A DNA stretch of 29,335 nt from PFJX01 sp038215555 (GTDB lineage: Bacteria > Pseudomonadota > Gammaproteobacteria > Burkholderiales > Thiobacillaceae). The notes under the pieces were generated by a model. That model ran no database searches. It was not told the DNA's origin and was given only the letters and a program-made list of their open reading frames with translations. The position numbers and the translations under genes were made by a program. Positions 1 through 6,558 of the stretch are shown here, one piece after another (the stretch's first letter is position 1; the number at the start of each line of letters is the position of its first letter). Location: contig JBBQQT010000027.1 of the NCBI GenBank assembly GCA_038215555.1, positions 1 through 29,335 on the forward strand, given 5' to 3'.

Positions 1-1495
1 CGGTGAAGCTGACGTAGGTGACCGGCGAGCCCGACCAGTTGTTGATGGTCACCGTAAACGTGGTCCACTGGCCCGGCGCGACCTGGTTCAGAGCCACCGT
101 CTTGTTCACGGTCAACTGTGCATTGGCGGTCAGGTTGGCGCTGGCCGCCGGGCTGGCATGGCCGGCGGGGTTGTCCACCGCGTTCAGCGCGATGCTGTTG
201 GTGTGCGGGCCGTCCGTGGTCGTGGTGGCATAGGCGGTGATTGTGCAATTGCCGCCCGGTCCGGCGGTCGCGCCGGCCAGATTGATGGTGGCGTTGGTCG
301 TATCCACCGGCGCGGTGAGCGTGCCGTTGTTCGAGCCGGTGCCGTTACAGGTCACTGACGGATTCGCTATTGCCGCTACCGGCGAGCTGGTCGTACCCAG
401 CAGCGTGATCGTGGTGCCGGTCAGGTTGTCGTCGAAGCTGGTGATAACGAGCGGATTCACCGTGCTGTTGTTGCTGATGACGATGGACATCAACGAAGGC
501 TGCCCAGCCGGCACAGTGGTTGGATTAAAGCTCTTGGCGACGCTGATCGGGGAGTTGACGATAACGCTCCGGCTGAAGCCTGGGCTGGTCAGACCGCGCG
601 TGTTACCGATGGCGCCCACCGCCAACGTGTTGGCGAAGGTCTCGCTGGTGCCCGTTACCGTCGGCACGATGACCCTGGCGCTGATCGCGCAGGTACCCCC
701 TTGGCCGATGGTGCCGCCAGTCAGGGTAATGCTGTTCGTTCCTGATGTGGCGGAGACGCTGCCGTTGACGGCGCCGGTACCGTTGCAGCTGGTGCTGGCA
801 TTAGCCGGGCTGGCCACCACCATGCCGGCAGGCAAGGTATCGGTGAAGCTGGTCAGCGGCATGGTAGAGCCCGCATTCGGATTAGTCAGCGTGAAAGTGA
901 GTGTAATCGGGTCACCGGCAATGCCCGGGGAGGGGCTGAATGACTTGCTGCCAGTGGGCGCCGATAGCGCGGTAACCACTAGCGTGGCGTTGGCGAGCGT
1001 GCCGTTGTAAACGGGTACGCCATTCTCCAGGGCCGTATAGCCGCTGGTTGTAACATTCGGCGTGGTGTTGGCGGGAATCGTCGCGACATGACTGCCGGGC
1101 ACGATGGAGGTGACGTTGACCTGGAAACTGCACTGGCCGTCGACGCCGGCGACGCTTGCCGGAATCGTACCCCCGGTCAGCACCACGCTGGAACTGCCGG
1201 GCGCACTGCTGACGCTGCTGAAGCCGCAACCGTTGACGCTGACCAAGGGGTTGGCGATGTCGATATCGGCGGGCAACACCACTGTCACGTTGGCGGCGGT
1301 CAATGCGATAGTGGAGTCGTTAGCGATGGTGATCGTGTAAGAGGAAACATCGCCCTGGTTGATGGTCGCCGGACTGAACTGGTGGTTGATCGTCGTCGTC
1401 GCTGCAGCCAGTCCGGGGAAAATCGCCAGTCCGGCCAGCAGACAGAAAGCTCGCTTCAATTTCAGGACAGACGAACGCACGTACTCGGAAACCAT
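1..1495 (-). CDS. Secreted DUF11-type repeat protein, N-terminal part (runs off left edge)
   Basis: Read on the minus strand, an open frame starts at the ATG at 1495-1493 and stays open to the window edge (498 codons), so the C-terminus is missing. A GAGG lies 8 bases upstream of this ATG. Residues 1-31 look like a signal peptide: a Lys/Arg n-region, the hydrophobic stretch FCLLAGLAIF and an AAA cleavage region. The rest is Thr/Ser/Asn/Gly-rich and built of about four repeats of 110-140 residues. Each opens with a phrase like SFSPxxxxAGxPxxLTFTLTN and continues to FTDTLPAGMVV, typical of the DUF11/conserved-repeat (Ig-like beta-sandwich) family of surface or exported proteins. Paired Cys residues recur in NGTG-type motifs. 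Function is unknown; adhesion or cell-surface structure is inferred from the family. The apparent plus-strand ORFs here are antisense shadows. Confidence 0.82.
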   Translation of the reverse strand, partial: MVSEYVRSSVLKLKRAFCLLAGLAIFPGLAAATTTINHQFSPATINQGDVSSYTITIANDSTIALTAANVTVVLPADIDIANPLVSVNGCGFSSVSSAPGSSSVVLTGGTIPASVAGVDGQCSFQVNVTSIVPGSHVATIPANTTPNVTTSGYTALENGVPVYNGTLANATLVVTALSAPTGSKSFSPSPGIAGDPITLTFTLTNPNAGSTMPLTSFTDTLPAGMVVASPANASTSCNGTGAVNGSVSATSGTNSITLTGGTIGQGGTCAISARVIVPTVTGTSETFANTLAVGAIGNTRGLTSPGFSRSVIVNSPISVAKSFNPTTVPAGQPSLMSIVISNNSTVNPLVITSFDDNLTGTTITLLGTTSSPVAAIANPSVTCNGTGSNNGTLTAPVDTTNATINLAGATAGPGGNCTITAYATTTTDGPHTNSIALNAVDNPAGHASPAASANLTANAQLTVNKTVALNQVAPGQWTTFTVTINNWSGSPVTYVSFT

Positions 1496-1714
1496 CTCAA
1501 TAACCTCGCAAAATTAAGTCGCGGCGTGAACTGTCGCCAAAGAAAAAACACACCAAAACCAGGACTCGGAACTTGGCCGCCGATTAAACCACCGAGACCC
1601 AGGCATTCAAAGCAATTCAAAGCGAGACGTTGCCAAATTTGGAGGCAAATTCTTACGTTCGCCGGCAACTCCATTTCTCTCACTTTACAATGCGGCCTCC
1701 CCATGGAGGACACC

Positions 1715-4456
1715 ATGTCCCATACCCTGCTGCTGGTCGATGGCTCGTCCTATCTCTACCGCGCTTTCCACGCCATGCCCGACCTGCGCAACCCGGAAGG
1801 GCTGCCGACCGGGGCGATGTATGGCGTCATCAACATGCTGAAGAAATTGCGCAAGGATTACCCCACCGCCTACGCCGCCTGCGTGTTCGATGCCAAGGGC
1901 AAGACTTTCCGCGATGACTGGTATCCCGAATACAAGGCCAATCGACCGTCGATGCCGGATGACCTGGTTAGCCAGATTGCACCGCTGCATAACGCGGTGC
2001 GCGCACTCGGCTGGCCGTTGCTGATGATCGACGGTGTCGAGGCGGATGACGTGATCGGCACGCTGACGCGGCAGGCGGAAGAAGCCGGCATGCAGGCGGT
2101 GGTGTCCACCGGCGACAAGGATTTGGCGCAACTGGTGACGCCGCAGGTCAGCTTGATCAATACGATGACCAATGAGGTGCTGGACGAAGCCGGCGTGCTG
2201 GCCAAATTCGGCGTGCCGCCGGCGCGCATCGTCGATTACCTGACGCTGGTCGGCGATACCGTCGACAACGTACCGGGGGTGCCAAAGTGCGGCCCGAAAA
2301 CCGCCGTCAAATGGCTGACGGAATTCGGCGATCTTGACGCCTTGATGGCGCGCGCTAGCGAAGTGAAAGGCGCGGTCGGCGACAACCTGCGCAACGCGCT
2401 TGAGTGGCTGCCGATGGGGCGCAAGCTGATCACGGTGAAATGCGATGTCGAACTGCCGCAACGTTTGGATCAGCTGGACTGGAAATCGGAAGACCGCGAA
2501 ACACTGGCCGTGCTGTTCGCCAAGTACAACTTCCGCACTTGGCTGCGCGAGGTTCAGAGCGCAGAAAGTAGCCTGGATGCAGCGCAGCGGAATCCGGGGA
2601 TTGTGTCAGCGACTGAGCTCCCGGATTCCGCTGCGCTGCATCCGGGAGCAACACCTCGCCACTACGAAACAATCCTCGACACAGACGCGCTAACCCGCTG
2701 GATAGACAAGCTCGCTGCCGCCGACTTGATCTGCCTCGATACCGAAACCACCAGCCTCGATCCGATGACGGCGCAGTTGGTCGGCCTGTCGTTCAGCGTC
2801 GGCGCGGGCGAAGCGGCTTACCTGCCGCTGGCGCATCGCTATGCCGGGGCGCCGACGCAGTTGCCGCTGACAGAAACGCTGACGAAACTGAAGCCGCTGC
2901 TGGAAGACGCCGGCAAGGCCAAGGTCGGCCAGAACCTGAAGTACGACTGGCATGTGCTGATGAACCACGGCATCCATCTGCGGGGCATCGCGCACGACAC
3001 GCTGTTGCAAAGCTACGTGCTGGAAGCACACGAACGGCACGACATGGACACGCTGGCGGCGCGGCATCTGGGCGAGACGACGATCAAATATGAGGAGGTG
3101 TGCGGCAAGGGTGCCGGGCAGATCGGCTTCGATCAGGTCGACATCGAGCGCGCCGGCGCTTATGCCGCCGAAGATGCCGATATCACGCTGCGGTTGCATC
3201 AGCGCATGCACCCGGCGTTGGTCGCGGAACCACATCTGGAGTCGGTGTACCGCGACATCGAAATGCCGTTGCTGCCGATCCTGGCGCGCGTCGAACGCAA
3301 TGGCGTCAAACTCGATGCCGATTTGTTGCGCGCACATTCCGGCACGCTGGCGCTGGAAATGATGGTGTTGGAAGCCAAGGCGCATCAGGCCGCCGGCCAG
3401 CCGTTCAACCTGAACTCGCCGAAGCAGCTAGGCGAAATTCTGTTCAACCAACTCGGCCTGAAGCCGAAGAAGAAAACCCCCGGCGGCGCGCCTTCGACGA
3501 ATGAAGATGCATTGCAGGAATTGGCGCTGGATCATCCGCTGCCGAAGCTGATCCTCGACTATCGCGGTCTGGCGAAACTGAAATCGACCTACACCGACAA
3601 GCTGCCGAACATGGTCAATCCACGCACCGGTCGCGTGCATACCAACTATTCGCAGGCGGTGGCGGTGACCGGGCGGCTGTCGAGCAACGAACCCAACCTG
3701 CAGAACATCCCGGTGCGATCAATGGAAGGCCGCAAGATTCGCGAGGCGTTCATCGCCGAGCCGGGTTGCGTCATCGTCTCGGCCGACTATTCCCAGATCG
3801 AACTGCGCATCATGGCGCATCTGTCCGGCGATGCCAGCCTGCTGCAAGCCTTCGCCGCCGATGCCGACATCCACGCCGCCACCGCCGCCGAAGTGCAGGG
3901 TGTGGCGCTGGAATCGGTGATGCCTGACATGCGGCGGATGGCGAAAGCGGTCAACTTCGGCCTGATCTATGGCATGTCTGCGTTCGGCCTGGCGGCGCAA
4001 CTCAATGTCGAACGCAACGTCGCGCAGGCGTATATCGACCGCTATTTCGCGCGCTATCCTGGCGTGCTGGATTACATGAACCGGACGCGCGAACAGGCGA
4101 AAACTGACGGTTACGTCGAAACCCTGTTCGGCCGCCGTCTGTATCTGCCGGAAATCCGCAGCAACGGCCCGCGTCGACAAGGCGCCGAACGCGCCGCCAT
4201 CAATGCACCGATGCAGGGCACGGCGGCCGACCTGATCAAGCTGGCAATGATCGCGGTACAAGGCTGGCTGGATGACAGTGGCCTGCAATCAAGACTGATC
4301 ATGCAGGTGCACGACGAACTGGTGCTGGAAGTGCCGCAAGCGGAACTGGAAACCGTCCGCGTCGGCCTGCCGCAAAAGATGTGCGGCGTGGCGCAACTGA
4401 ATGTGCCGCTAAAGGCGGAAGTCGGCGTCGGCGCGAACTGGGAGGCGGCACACTGA
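1715..4456 (+). CDS. polA: DNA polymerase I
   Basis: A 913-residue family A polymerase (E. coli PolA is 928) that fills gaps and removes RNA primers during replication and repair. The domains are in the usual order. The 5'-nuclease domain (about 1-280) has EADDVIGTL, TGDKDLAQL and GPKTAVKWL. The 3'-5' exonuclease domain (about 325-510) keeps its catalytic acids: DTET at D342/E344, LKYD and YAAEDAD. The polymerase domain has motif A SADYSQIELRI (D691), motif B RRMAKAVNFGLIYG and motif C VHDELV (D867/E868), so all three activities look intact. The frame is open far upstream, but homology starts at MSHTLLLVDGSSYLYRAF and GGAGGA at 1705-1710 sits just before this ATG. An in-frame ATG at 1703 is an alternative. 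The linker at about residues 286-311 is encoded by a palindromic repeat (see the repeat entry). Confidence 0.97.
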   Translation: MSHTLLLVDGSSYLYRAFHAMPDLRNPEGLPTGAMYGVINMLKKLRKDYPTAYAACVFDAKGKTFRDDWYPEYKANRPSMPDDLVSQIAPLHNAVRALGWPLLMIDGVEADDVIGTLTRQAEEAGMQAVVSTGDKDLAQLVTPQVSLINTMTNEVLDEAGVLAKFGVPPARIVDYLTLVGDTVDNVPGVPKCGPKTAVKWLTEFGDLDALMARASEVKGAVGDNLRNALEWLPMGRKLITVKCDVELPQRLDQLDWKSEDRETLAVLFAKYNFRTWLREVQSAESSLDAAQRNPGIVSATELPDSAALHPGATPRHYETILDTDALTRWIDKLAAADLICLDTETTSLDPMTAQLVGLSFSVGAGEAAYLPLAHRYAGAPTQLPLTETLTKLKPLLEDAGKAKVGQNLKYDWHVLMNHGIHLRGIAHDTLLQSYVLEAHERHDMDTLAARHLGETTIKYEEVCGKGAGQIGFDQVDIERAGAYAAEDADITLRLHQRMHPALVAEPHLESVYRDIEMPLLPILARVERNGVKLDADLLRAHSGTLALEMMVLEAKAHQAAGQPFNLNSPKQLGEILFNQLGLKPKKKTPGGAPSTNEDALQELALDHPLPKLILDYRGLAKLKSTYTDKLPNMVNPRTGRVHTNYSQAVAVTGRLSSNEPNLQNIPVRSMEGRKIREAFIAEPGCVIVSADYSQIELRIMAHLSGDASLLQAFAADADIHAATAAEVQGVALESVMPDMRRMAKAVNFGLIYGMSAFGLAAQLNVERNVAQAYIDRYFARYPGVLDYMNRTREQAKTDGYVETLFGRRLYLPEIRSNGPRRQGAERAAINAPMQGTAADLIKLAMIAVQGWLDDSGLQSRLIMQVHDELVLEVPQAELETVRVGLPQKMCGVAQLNVPLKAEVGVGANWEAAH
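2572..2646. repeat. Palindromic REP-like element inside polA, translated in frame
   Basis: Two 26-27-base arms (2572-2598 and 2620-2646) are inverted copies of each other with one mismatch in the outer 26 positions, around a 21-base loop. The arm core, GGATGCAGCGCAGCGGAATC, resembles an interspersed palindrome usually found between genes in many Proteobacteria (from memory, not searched). Here it has no stop in the polA frame and encodes DAAQRNPG and DSAALHPG flanking a short spacer, at about PolA residues 286-311. That is the flexible linker between the 5'-nuclease and 3'-5' exonuclease domains, where an insertion should be tolerated. Confidence 0.85.
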
Positions 4457-4518
4457 ACGCCGCCGCCGGGAAACCATGCCATACCTCACGCCTGCACCCG
4501 CGATTGCACCCACGCGCC

Positions 4519-4548
4519 TTGTTGCAGGGCAGCATCCTCTGTTAGCAT
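4519..4548 (+). promoter_or_regulatory. Possible sigma-70 promoter of the aroG leader
   Basis: TTGTTG (4519-4524), an 18-base spacer and TAGCAT (4543-4548). Predicted transcription would start around 4555, only a few bases before the leader-peptide ATG at 4558. The leader has no visible Shine-Dalgarno sequence, so it may be translated from a nearly leaderless end. The match is moderate. Confidence 0.4.
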
Positions 4549-4557
4549 CCGCGGCCT

Positions 4558-4623
4558 ATGAACATGATTCGCCAGCACTTTTTTCGATTTACCTGGCGGC
4601 CTTCGGCGGCCGGGATGGATTGA
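4558..4623 (+). CDS. Phe-rich leader peptide of aroG (attenuator peptide)
   Basis: A 21-codon ORF (ATG at 4558, TGA at 4621-4623) between polA and aroG. Codons 8-13 read FFRFTW: three Phe codons (all TTT, at 4579, 4582 and 4588) and one Trp codon (4594). This concentration of aromatic codons just ahead of a terminator hairpin and an aromatic-biosynthesis gene matches the architecture of the enterobacterial pheA and pheST leader peptides. Its role would be to couple ribosome stalling on scarce Phe-tRNA to transcription of aroG. It is too short for conventional gene calling. The peptide reading is direct; the function is inferred from codon content and the RNA pairings described in the attenuator entry. 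Confidence 0.72.
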   Translation: MNMIRQHFFRFTWRPSAAGMD

Positions 4624-4689
4624 CGTATCCGTGTTGATGTAAACGCGATCTCAGATTCCCCGAAAACCGCCAGCCCGCTGGCGGTTTTT
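4570..4689 (+). promoter_or_regulatory. Transcription attenuator of aroG (segments 1:2, 2:3, 3:4)
   Basis: Four segments with alternating complementarity are visible. Segment 1 is CGCCAG (4570-4575), just before the Phe codons. Segment 2 is CTGGCGG (4593-4599), at the end of the aromatic codons. Segment 3 is CCGCCAG (4667-4673) and segment 4 is CTGGCGG (4678-4684). Pairing 1:2 leaves 3:4 free to form the terminator, while 2:3 is a perfect 7-bp antiterminator. A ribosome stalled on the first Phe codons would mask segment 1 and leave segment 2 free for 2:3, giving read-through into aroG. A second GGCGG (4605-4609) could also pair with segment 3. The pairings are seen in the sequence; the regulatory logic follows the classical amino-acid attenuator model. 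Confidence 0.68.
4663..4689 (+). terminator. Rho-independent terminator in the aroG leader (segment 3:4)
   Basis: AAAACCGCCAG pairs with CTGGCGGTTTT around a 4-base loop (11-bp stem) and ends in a run of five T (4685-4689). It lies 32 bases upstream of the aroG start, so it would terminate transcripts before aroG rather than serve polA only. Confidence 0.8.
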
Positions 4690-4721
4690 CGTTCAGGGCT
4701 GGCACCCACTGGAGCAGCAAA

Positions 4722-5798
4722 ATGGCACACATCCGAACCGACGATACCCGCATCGAGCAGAGCGACGAATTGCTCGCGCCAATGCAGATCATGCGCGAAC
4801 TGAAAGCGAGCGAAGCTGCACTGAAAACCACTTTTCAGGCACGTAACCATATCCATGATGTGCTGCGTGGTGCCGATGATCGCCTGGTCGTGGTGGTTGG
4901 CCCGTGTTCGATTCACGACACCGCTGCGGCGCTGGAATATGCCGCGAAATTGAAGCTGCTGGCGACCGAACTGGAAGCCGACCTGATCACCGTGATGCGG
5001 GTGTACTTCGAGAAGCCGCGCACCACCGTCGGCTGGAAAGGGCTGATCAACGATCCGCACATGGACGACAGTTTCGACATCAACGAAGGCATGCGGCTGG
5101 CGCGCAAGCTGTTGCTCGACCTTAACGAAATCGGCCTGCCGTGCGGCACCGAATTCCTTGATCTGATTTCGCCGCAGTACATCGCCGACCTGGTCGCCTG
5201 GGGCGCGATCGGCGCCCGCACCACCGAATCGCAATCGCACCGGCAACTCGCCTCCGGCCTGTCGTGCCCGGTCGGCTTCAAGAATGGCACCGACGGCGGC
5301 GTCAAGATGGCGGTGGATGCGATCAAGGCGGCCACCGCGCGGCATCATTTCGTTTCGATCACCAAATCCGGCCATGTCGCTGTGTTCAAAACCGCTGGCA
5401 ACGAGGATTGCCACATCATCCTGCGTGGCGGCAAAGCACCCAATTACGACGCTGCCAGCGTCAACGCCGCGTGCAAGGATTTGGCTGGCGCCAACCTGCG
5501 CCAGCAGGTGATGATCGATTTCTCGCACGCCAATTCGAGCAAGAAATTCGAACGCCAGATCGACGTTGGCCATGATATCGCCGGCCAGATCGCGGCCGGT
5601 GACCAGCGAATTTTCGGCGTCATGATCGAAAGCCATCTCAACCCGGGTCGGCAGGATCTGGTACCCGGCAAGTCGCTGGCGCATGGCGTCTCGGTGACCG
5701 ATGCCTGCATCGGCTGGGACACCACCGAACCGCTGTTGCGCGCGCTGGCCGAAGCTGTGCGGGCACGTCGTCTGGCGACACCGGCCGAAGAGGAATAA
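4722..5798 (+). CDS. aroG: 3-deoxy-7-phosphoheptulonate (DAHP) synthase, type I, Phe-type
   Basis: A 358-residue type I DAHP synthase (E. coli AroG is 350). It condenses phosphoenolpyruvate with erythrose 4-phosphate in the first step of the shikimate pathway. GPCSIHD (metal-ligand Cys, C62), GAIGARTTESQ, GFKNGTDG and DFSHANSSK are all present. The positions matching the E. coli AroG phenylalanine pocket (F209, S211, S180) are F210, S212 and S181 here, whereas the Tyr-sensitive AroF has Gly at the S211 position. Feedback by Phe is therefore the better guess, which agrees with the Phe-rich leader. GGAG at 4711-4714 lies 7 bases before the ATG. The gene appears to be monocistronic, with the 4.5S RNA gene downstream. 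Confidence 0.96.
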   Translation: MAHIRTDDTRIEQSDELLAPMQIMRELKASEAALKTTFQARNHIHDVLRGADDRLVVVVGPCSIHDTAAALEYAAKLKLLATELEADLITVMRVYFEKPRTTVGWKGLINDPHMDDSFDINEGMRLARKLLLDLNEIGLPCGTEFLDLISPQYIADLVAWGAIGARTTESQSHRQLASGLSCPVGFKNGTDGGVKMAVDAIKAATARHHFVSITKSGHVAVFKTAGNEDCHIILRGGKAPNYDAASVNAACKDLAGANLRQQVMIDFSHANSSKKFERQIDVGHDIAGQIAAGDQRIFGVMIESHLNPGRQDLVPGKSLAHGVSVTDACIGWDTTEPLLRALAEAVRARRLATPAEEE

Positions 5799-5841
5799 GG
5801 GGAAGAGACGCCGCCTGGCCCGATAGGCTAGAATTCGCGCC

Positions 5842-5936
5842 GGCGGGCCTCCCCGCATGGCTAAGCCGTGAACCTGGTCAGATCCGGAAGGAAGCAGCCA
5901 CAGCGGTCGATACCAGTGCCGGGGGTCAGGCTCGCC
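5842..5936 (+). ncRNA. ffs: Signal recognition particle RNA, 4.5S type
   Basis: Contains the conserved SRP domain: CCTGGTCAGATCCGGAAGGA, followed by AGCAGCCACAGCGG and TGCCGGGGGTCAGGCTCGCC. The GGAA tetraloop, the Ffh-binding symmetric and asymmetric loops, and closing 5' GGCGGGCC and 3' GGCTCGCC strands are recognisable. It is about 95 nt, the short single-hairpin bacterial form lacking an Alu domain, and it acts with Ffh in co-translational targeting. A TAGAAT box at 5829-5834 is well placed as a -10 element, but no convincing -35 is seen. The ends are approximate by a few bases. Confidence 0.95.
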
Positions 5937-5970
5937 ACCTCCCCAAATTCCAAAAATCGAGGTGTTCAGC

Positions 5971-6519
5971 ATGAATCAAGCTGCACTTTTCGCCCGCATC
6001 ACTTTAGCGACGATGGCCATGCTGCTCGGCCTCTGCCTGTCTTTCCCCTCGCACGCGATCAGCGGCGCCAGCATTCAAGTCGGTTACGGTGACGAGCACA
6101 CGCAAGCCGCCCAGGTCAGCTTGCGCTGGGACTGGAACAAGTACTGGAGCTTGAGTGAAAAATGGAATGTCAGCGGGTTCTGGGAAGGCGGCCTGGGTTA
6201 CATGCAAAGCGATGGTGTCGGCGAACGCAACATCTGGGATGTCGGCTTTACGCCGGTGCTGCGGCTCCGCCCTGGCATCAGCCGGTTCTATCTCGAAGGC
6301 GGCATCGGCGCACGCTACCTGTCGGACAAGTGCCTGACCAACTGTCGCCAACTCGGCAGCAAGCTGCTGTTCAGCGACATCCTCGGCTTCGGCTGGAACC
6401 TGGGCGAGAAAGACCGTTATGAACTCGGTTACCGCTTCCAGCATTACTCCAACGCCCAACTGGCCGACCCGAACGATGGCGTCAACTTGCACATGATTCG
6501 CCTCGGCTTCAACTACTGA
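5971..6519 (+). CDS. PagL-like lipid A 3-O-deacylase family outer-membrane protein
   Basis: A 182-residue protein with a signal peptide (about 1-29, hydrophobic core LATMAMLLGLCLSF, cleavage near SHA) followed by short amphipathic beta strands rich in Tyr/Trp/Gly, as in an 8-stranded outer-membrane barrel ending in an aromatic residue (NY). RFQHYSNA at 155-162 matches the PagL catalytic His and Ser (H158, S160) and adjacent Asn. PagL removes the 3-O-acyl chain of lipid A. The position where Pseudomonas PagL has its catalytic Glu (14 residues after the His) appears to be Asn172, so activity is not assured. ATG at 5971 is preferred over an in-frame GTG at 5962 because GAGG at 5959-5962 gives an 8-base spacing. 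Family assignment is good; activity is uncertain. Confidence 0.8.
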   Translation: MNQAALFARITLATMAMLLGLCLSFPSHAISGASIQVGYGDEHTQAAQVSLRWDWNKYWSLSEKWNVSGFWEGGLGYMQSDGVGERNIWDVGFTPVLRLRPGISRFYLEGGIGARYLSDKCLTNCRQLGSKLLFSDILGFGWNLGEKDRYELGYRFQHYSNAQLADPNDGVNLHMIRLGFNY

Positions 6520-6558
6520 TCCACTCTTGATCCACTCCCGGTCCTTCTCGCCCACTTC

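Noticed and set aside
237..1010. 257-codon plus-strand frame at the left end
   Set aside because: The minus strand encodes a signal peptide and DUF11-type repeats here; the plus frame is the complement of a Thr/Ala/Gly-rich repeat protein.
1686..1691. TACAAT before polA, and a similar box at 15335-15340 before argJ, as promoters
   Set aside because: Both are good -10 matches, but no acceptable -35 element is found at 16-18 bases, so they are not listed as features.
1088..1714. N-terminal extension of the polA frame
   Set aside because: The extension overlaps the divergent secreted-protein gene, lacks homology, and a Shine-Dalgarno sits just before the ATG at 1715.
4542..5972. 476-codon minus-strand open frame across aroG and the 4.5S RNA gene
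   Set aside because: It covers an RNA gene and a well-conserved enzyme gene on the other strand; its composition is that of a reverse-complement shadow.
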